In this document: positions 22,951-23,474 of the stretch, in pieces
How the letters are laid out: each line of letters starts with the position of its first letter
Position numbering within the stretch: the stretch's first letter is position 1
DNA from: Clostridiales bacterium UBA4644
Lineage (GTDB): Bacteria; Bacillota; Clostridia; Oscillospirales; Butyricicoccaceae
Length of the DNA stretch: 23,474 bases
Direction: 5' to 3'
Assembly: GCA_002405755.1 (NCBI GenBank)
Contig: DHMK01000088.1
Span: 1,119-24,592 of the forward strand
The notes under the pieces: model-generated
The model's database searches: none
What the model saw: the letters and a program-made list of their open reading frames with translations, nothing else
What the model was told of the DNA's origin: nothing
Translations under genes and position numbers: made by a program

Positions 22951-22990
22951 TAAAAAAGCAAAAAGCCCCACAGCGGAGGCCTTTTGCCGA
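22951..22990 (-). terminator. Intrinsic terminator of thrS
   Basis: On the minus strand, 16 nt after the thrS stop codon: AAAAGGCCTC pairs with GGGGCTTTT (one bulge, one G-U), followed by TTGCTTTTTTA. Confidence 0.75.
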
Positions 22991-23000
22991 AAAAATTTGG

Positions 23001-23474
23001 TTATTTCTTTTCCTTGCCGTCCACAACGCCCTTCAGCAGCGCGGTAAACTGCTCCATGGGCATGGCGCCCAGGTCGCCGTCGGCCCGGTGGCGGGGAGAG
23101 ACGGTGCCGTTTTCCACATCCCGGTCGCCCACGATGAGCATATAGGGGATCTTTTCCATCTGGGCGTCGCGGATCTTCTTGCCGATCTTCTCGTTGCGGT
23201 CGTCCACGGTAACGCGGAAGCCCAGCGCCTTCAGCGCCGCGGCCTGCTCCCGGCAATAGCCGTTGGCCCGGTCGGTAACGGAGAGGAAGCGCACCTGCTC
23301 CGGCGCCATCCAGGTGGGCAGCGCGCCGGCATAGGTCTCGATCAGATAGGCCAGCGTCCGCTCATAGCAGCCCAAGGAAGTGCGGTGAATGATATAGGGC
23401 AGGGCCTTTTCGCCGTTTTCATCGATATAATACATGCCGAAGCGCTGGGCCAGCAGCATATCGATCTGGATGGT
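23001..23474 (-). CDS. thrS: Threonyl-tRNA synthetase, C-terminal part (5' end outside window)
   Basis: The last 157 residues of the class II synthetase that charges tRNA-Thr. The visible part begins inside the catalytic domain with MLLAQRFGMYYIDENGEK and reaches class II motif 3 in LGCYERTLAYLIE, preceded by PYIIHR. Then comes the family-typical linker YAGALPTWMAPEQVRFLSV and the complete HGTP anticodon-binding domain, including VDDRNEKIGKKIRDAQ and PYMLIVGD. It ends in a Lys-rich tail and TAA. The frame is intact to the window edge. A terminator follows at 22951-22990. Confidence 0.97.
   Translation of the reverse strand, partial: TIQIDMLLAQRFGMYYIDENGEKALPYIIHRTSLGCYERTLAYLIETYAGALPTWMAPEQVRFLSVTDRANGYCREQAAALKALGFRVTVDDRNEKIGKKIRDAQMEKIPYMLIVGDRDVENGTVSPRHRADGDLGAMPMEQFTALLKGVVDGKEKK

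Noticed and set aside
1..23474. Search for CRISPR arrays, tRNA or rRNA genes, integrases and insertion sequences
   Set aside because: No regularly spaced repeats, tRNA-like cloverleaf, rRNA segment or transposase-like protein was seen by eye on either strand.

Overview
The window looks like a chromosomal segment of a high-G+C, low-motility-signal Firmicute, most likely a gut clostridium of the Oscillospiraceae type (inference). The reasons are strong AGGAGG-type ribosome binding sites, TTGACA/TATAAT-type promoters, an LtaS-like lipoteichoic-acid synthase, a DppA-like D-aminopeptidase, an MgtE magnesium channel, and a protein with a SipW-dependent (TasA-type) signal peptide. Hand counts give 41/60 G+C at 19741-19800 but only 25/60 at 20821-20880, inside that last gene. 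No phage, integrase, CRISPR array, tRNA or rRNA was seen.

Layout. (1) 1-3608: a truncated M55 D-aminopeptidase and an M23/LysM/G5 cell-wall peptidase on the minus strand, the latter divergent from a plus-strand lipoprotein with an RsiV-like C-terminus. (2) 3640-7505, plus strand: peptidase T, then a 319-bp region in which the last codons and terminator of pepT are duplicated around a 179-bp array of five hairpins, then nagA and an MFS transporter. (3) 7571-11370, minus strand: a NUDIX hydrolase followed by two paralogous YtcJ-like amidohydrolases, with a 4-nt overlap between the last two. (4) 11490-12875, plus strand: a cytosolic transglutaminase-like protein, whose promoter overlaps the NUDIX promoter back to back. 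(5) 12956-17423, minus strand: Mrp/Nbp35-type ATPase, MATE transporter, LtaS-like synthase. (6) 17570-20554, plus strand: a strong promoter, a roughly 210-nt structured leader with a possible small upstream ORF, then mgtE, an FlK-like hotdog thioesterase and an acetamidase/formamidase. (7) 20621-23474, minus strand: an AT-richer TasA-like/beta-helix secreted protein that lacks a normal start codon, and the 3' end of thrS.

How the genes may work together. The left third has a cell-wall and peptide-turnover flavour (M55, M23, PepT, NagA plus a sugar-type MFS), and the LtaS-like protein adds envelope synthesis; this is inference from families, not demonstrated linkage. The thioesterase and acetamidase are a tight pair downstream of mgtE.

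The observations most worth a second look are the pepT-tail duplication with its hairpin array, the mgtE leader that does not match the usual M-box, and the start-codon-less, compositionally foreign beta-helix gene. Intrinsic terminators sit at nearly every convergent boundary, several of them bidirectional.
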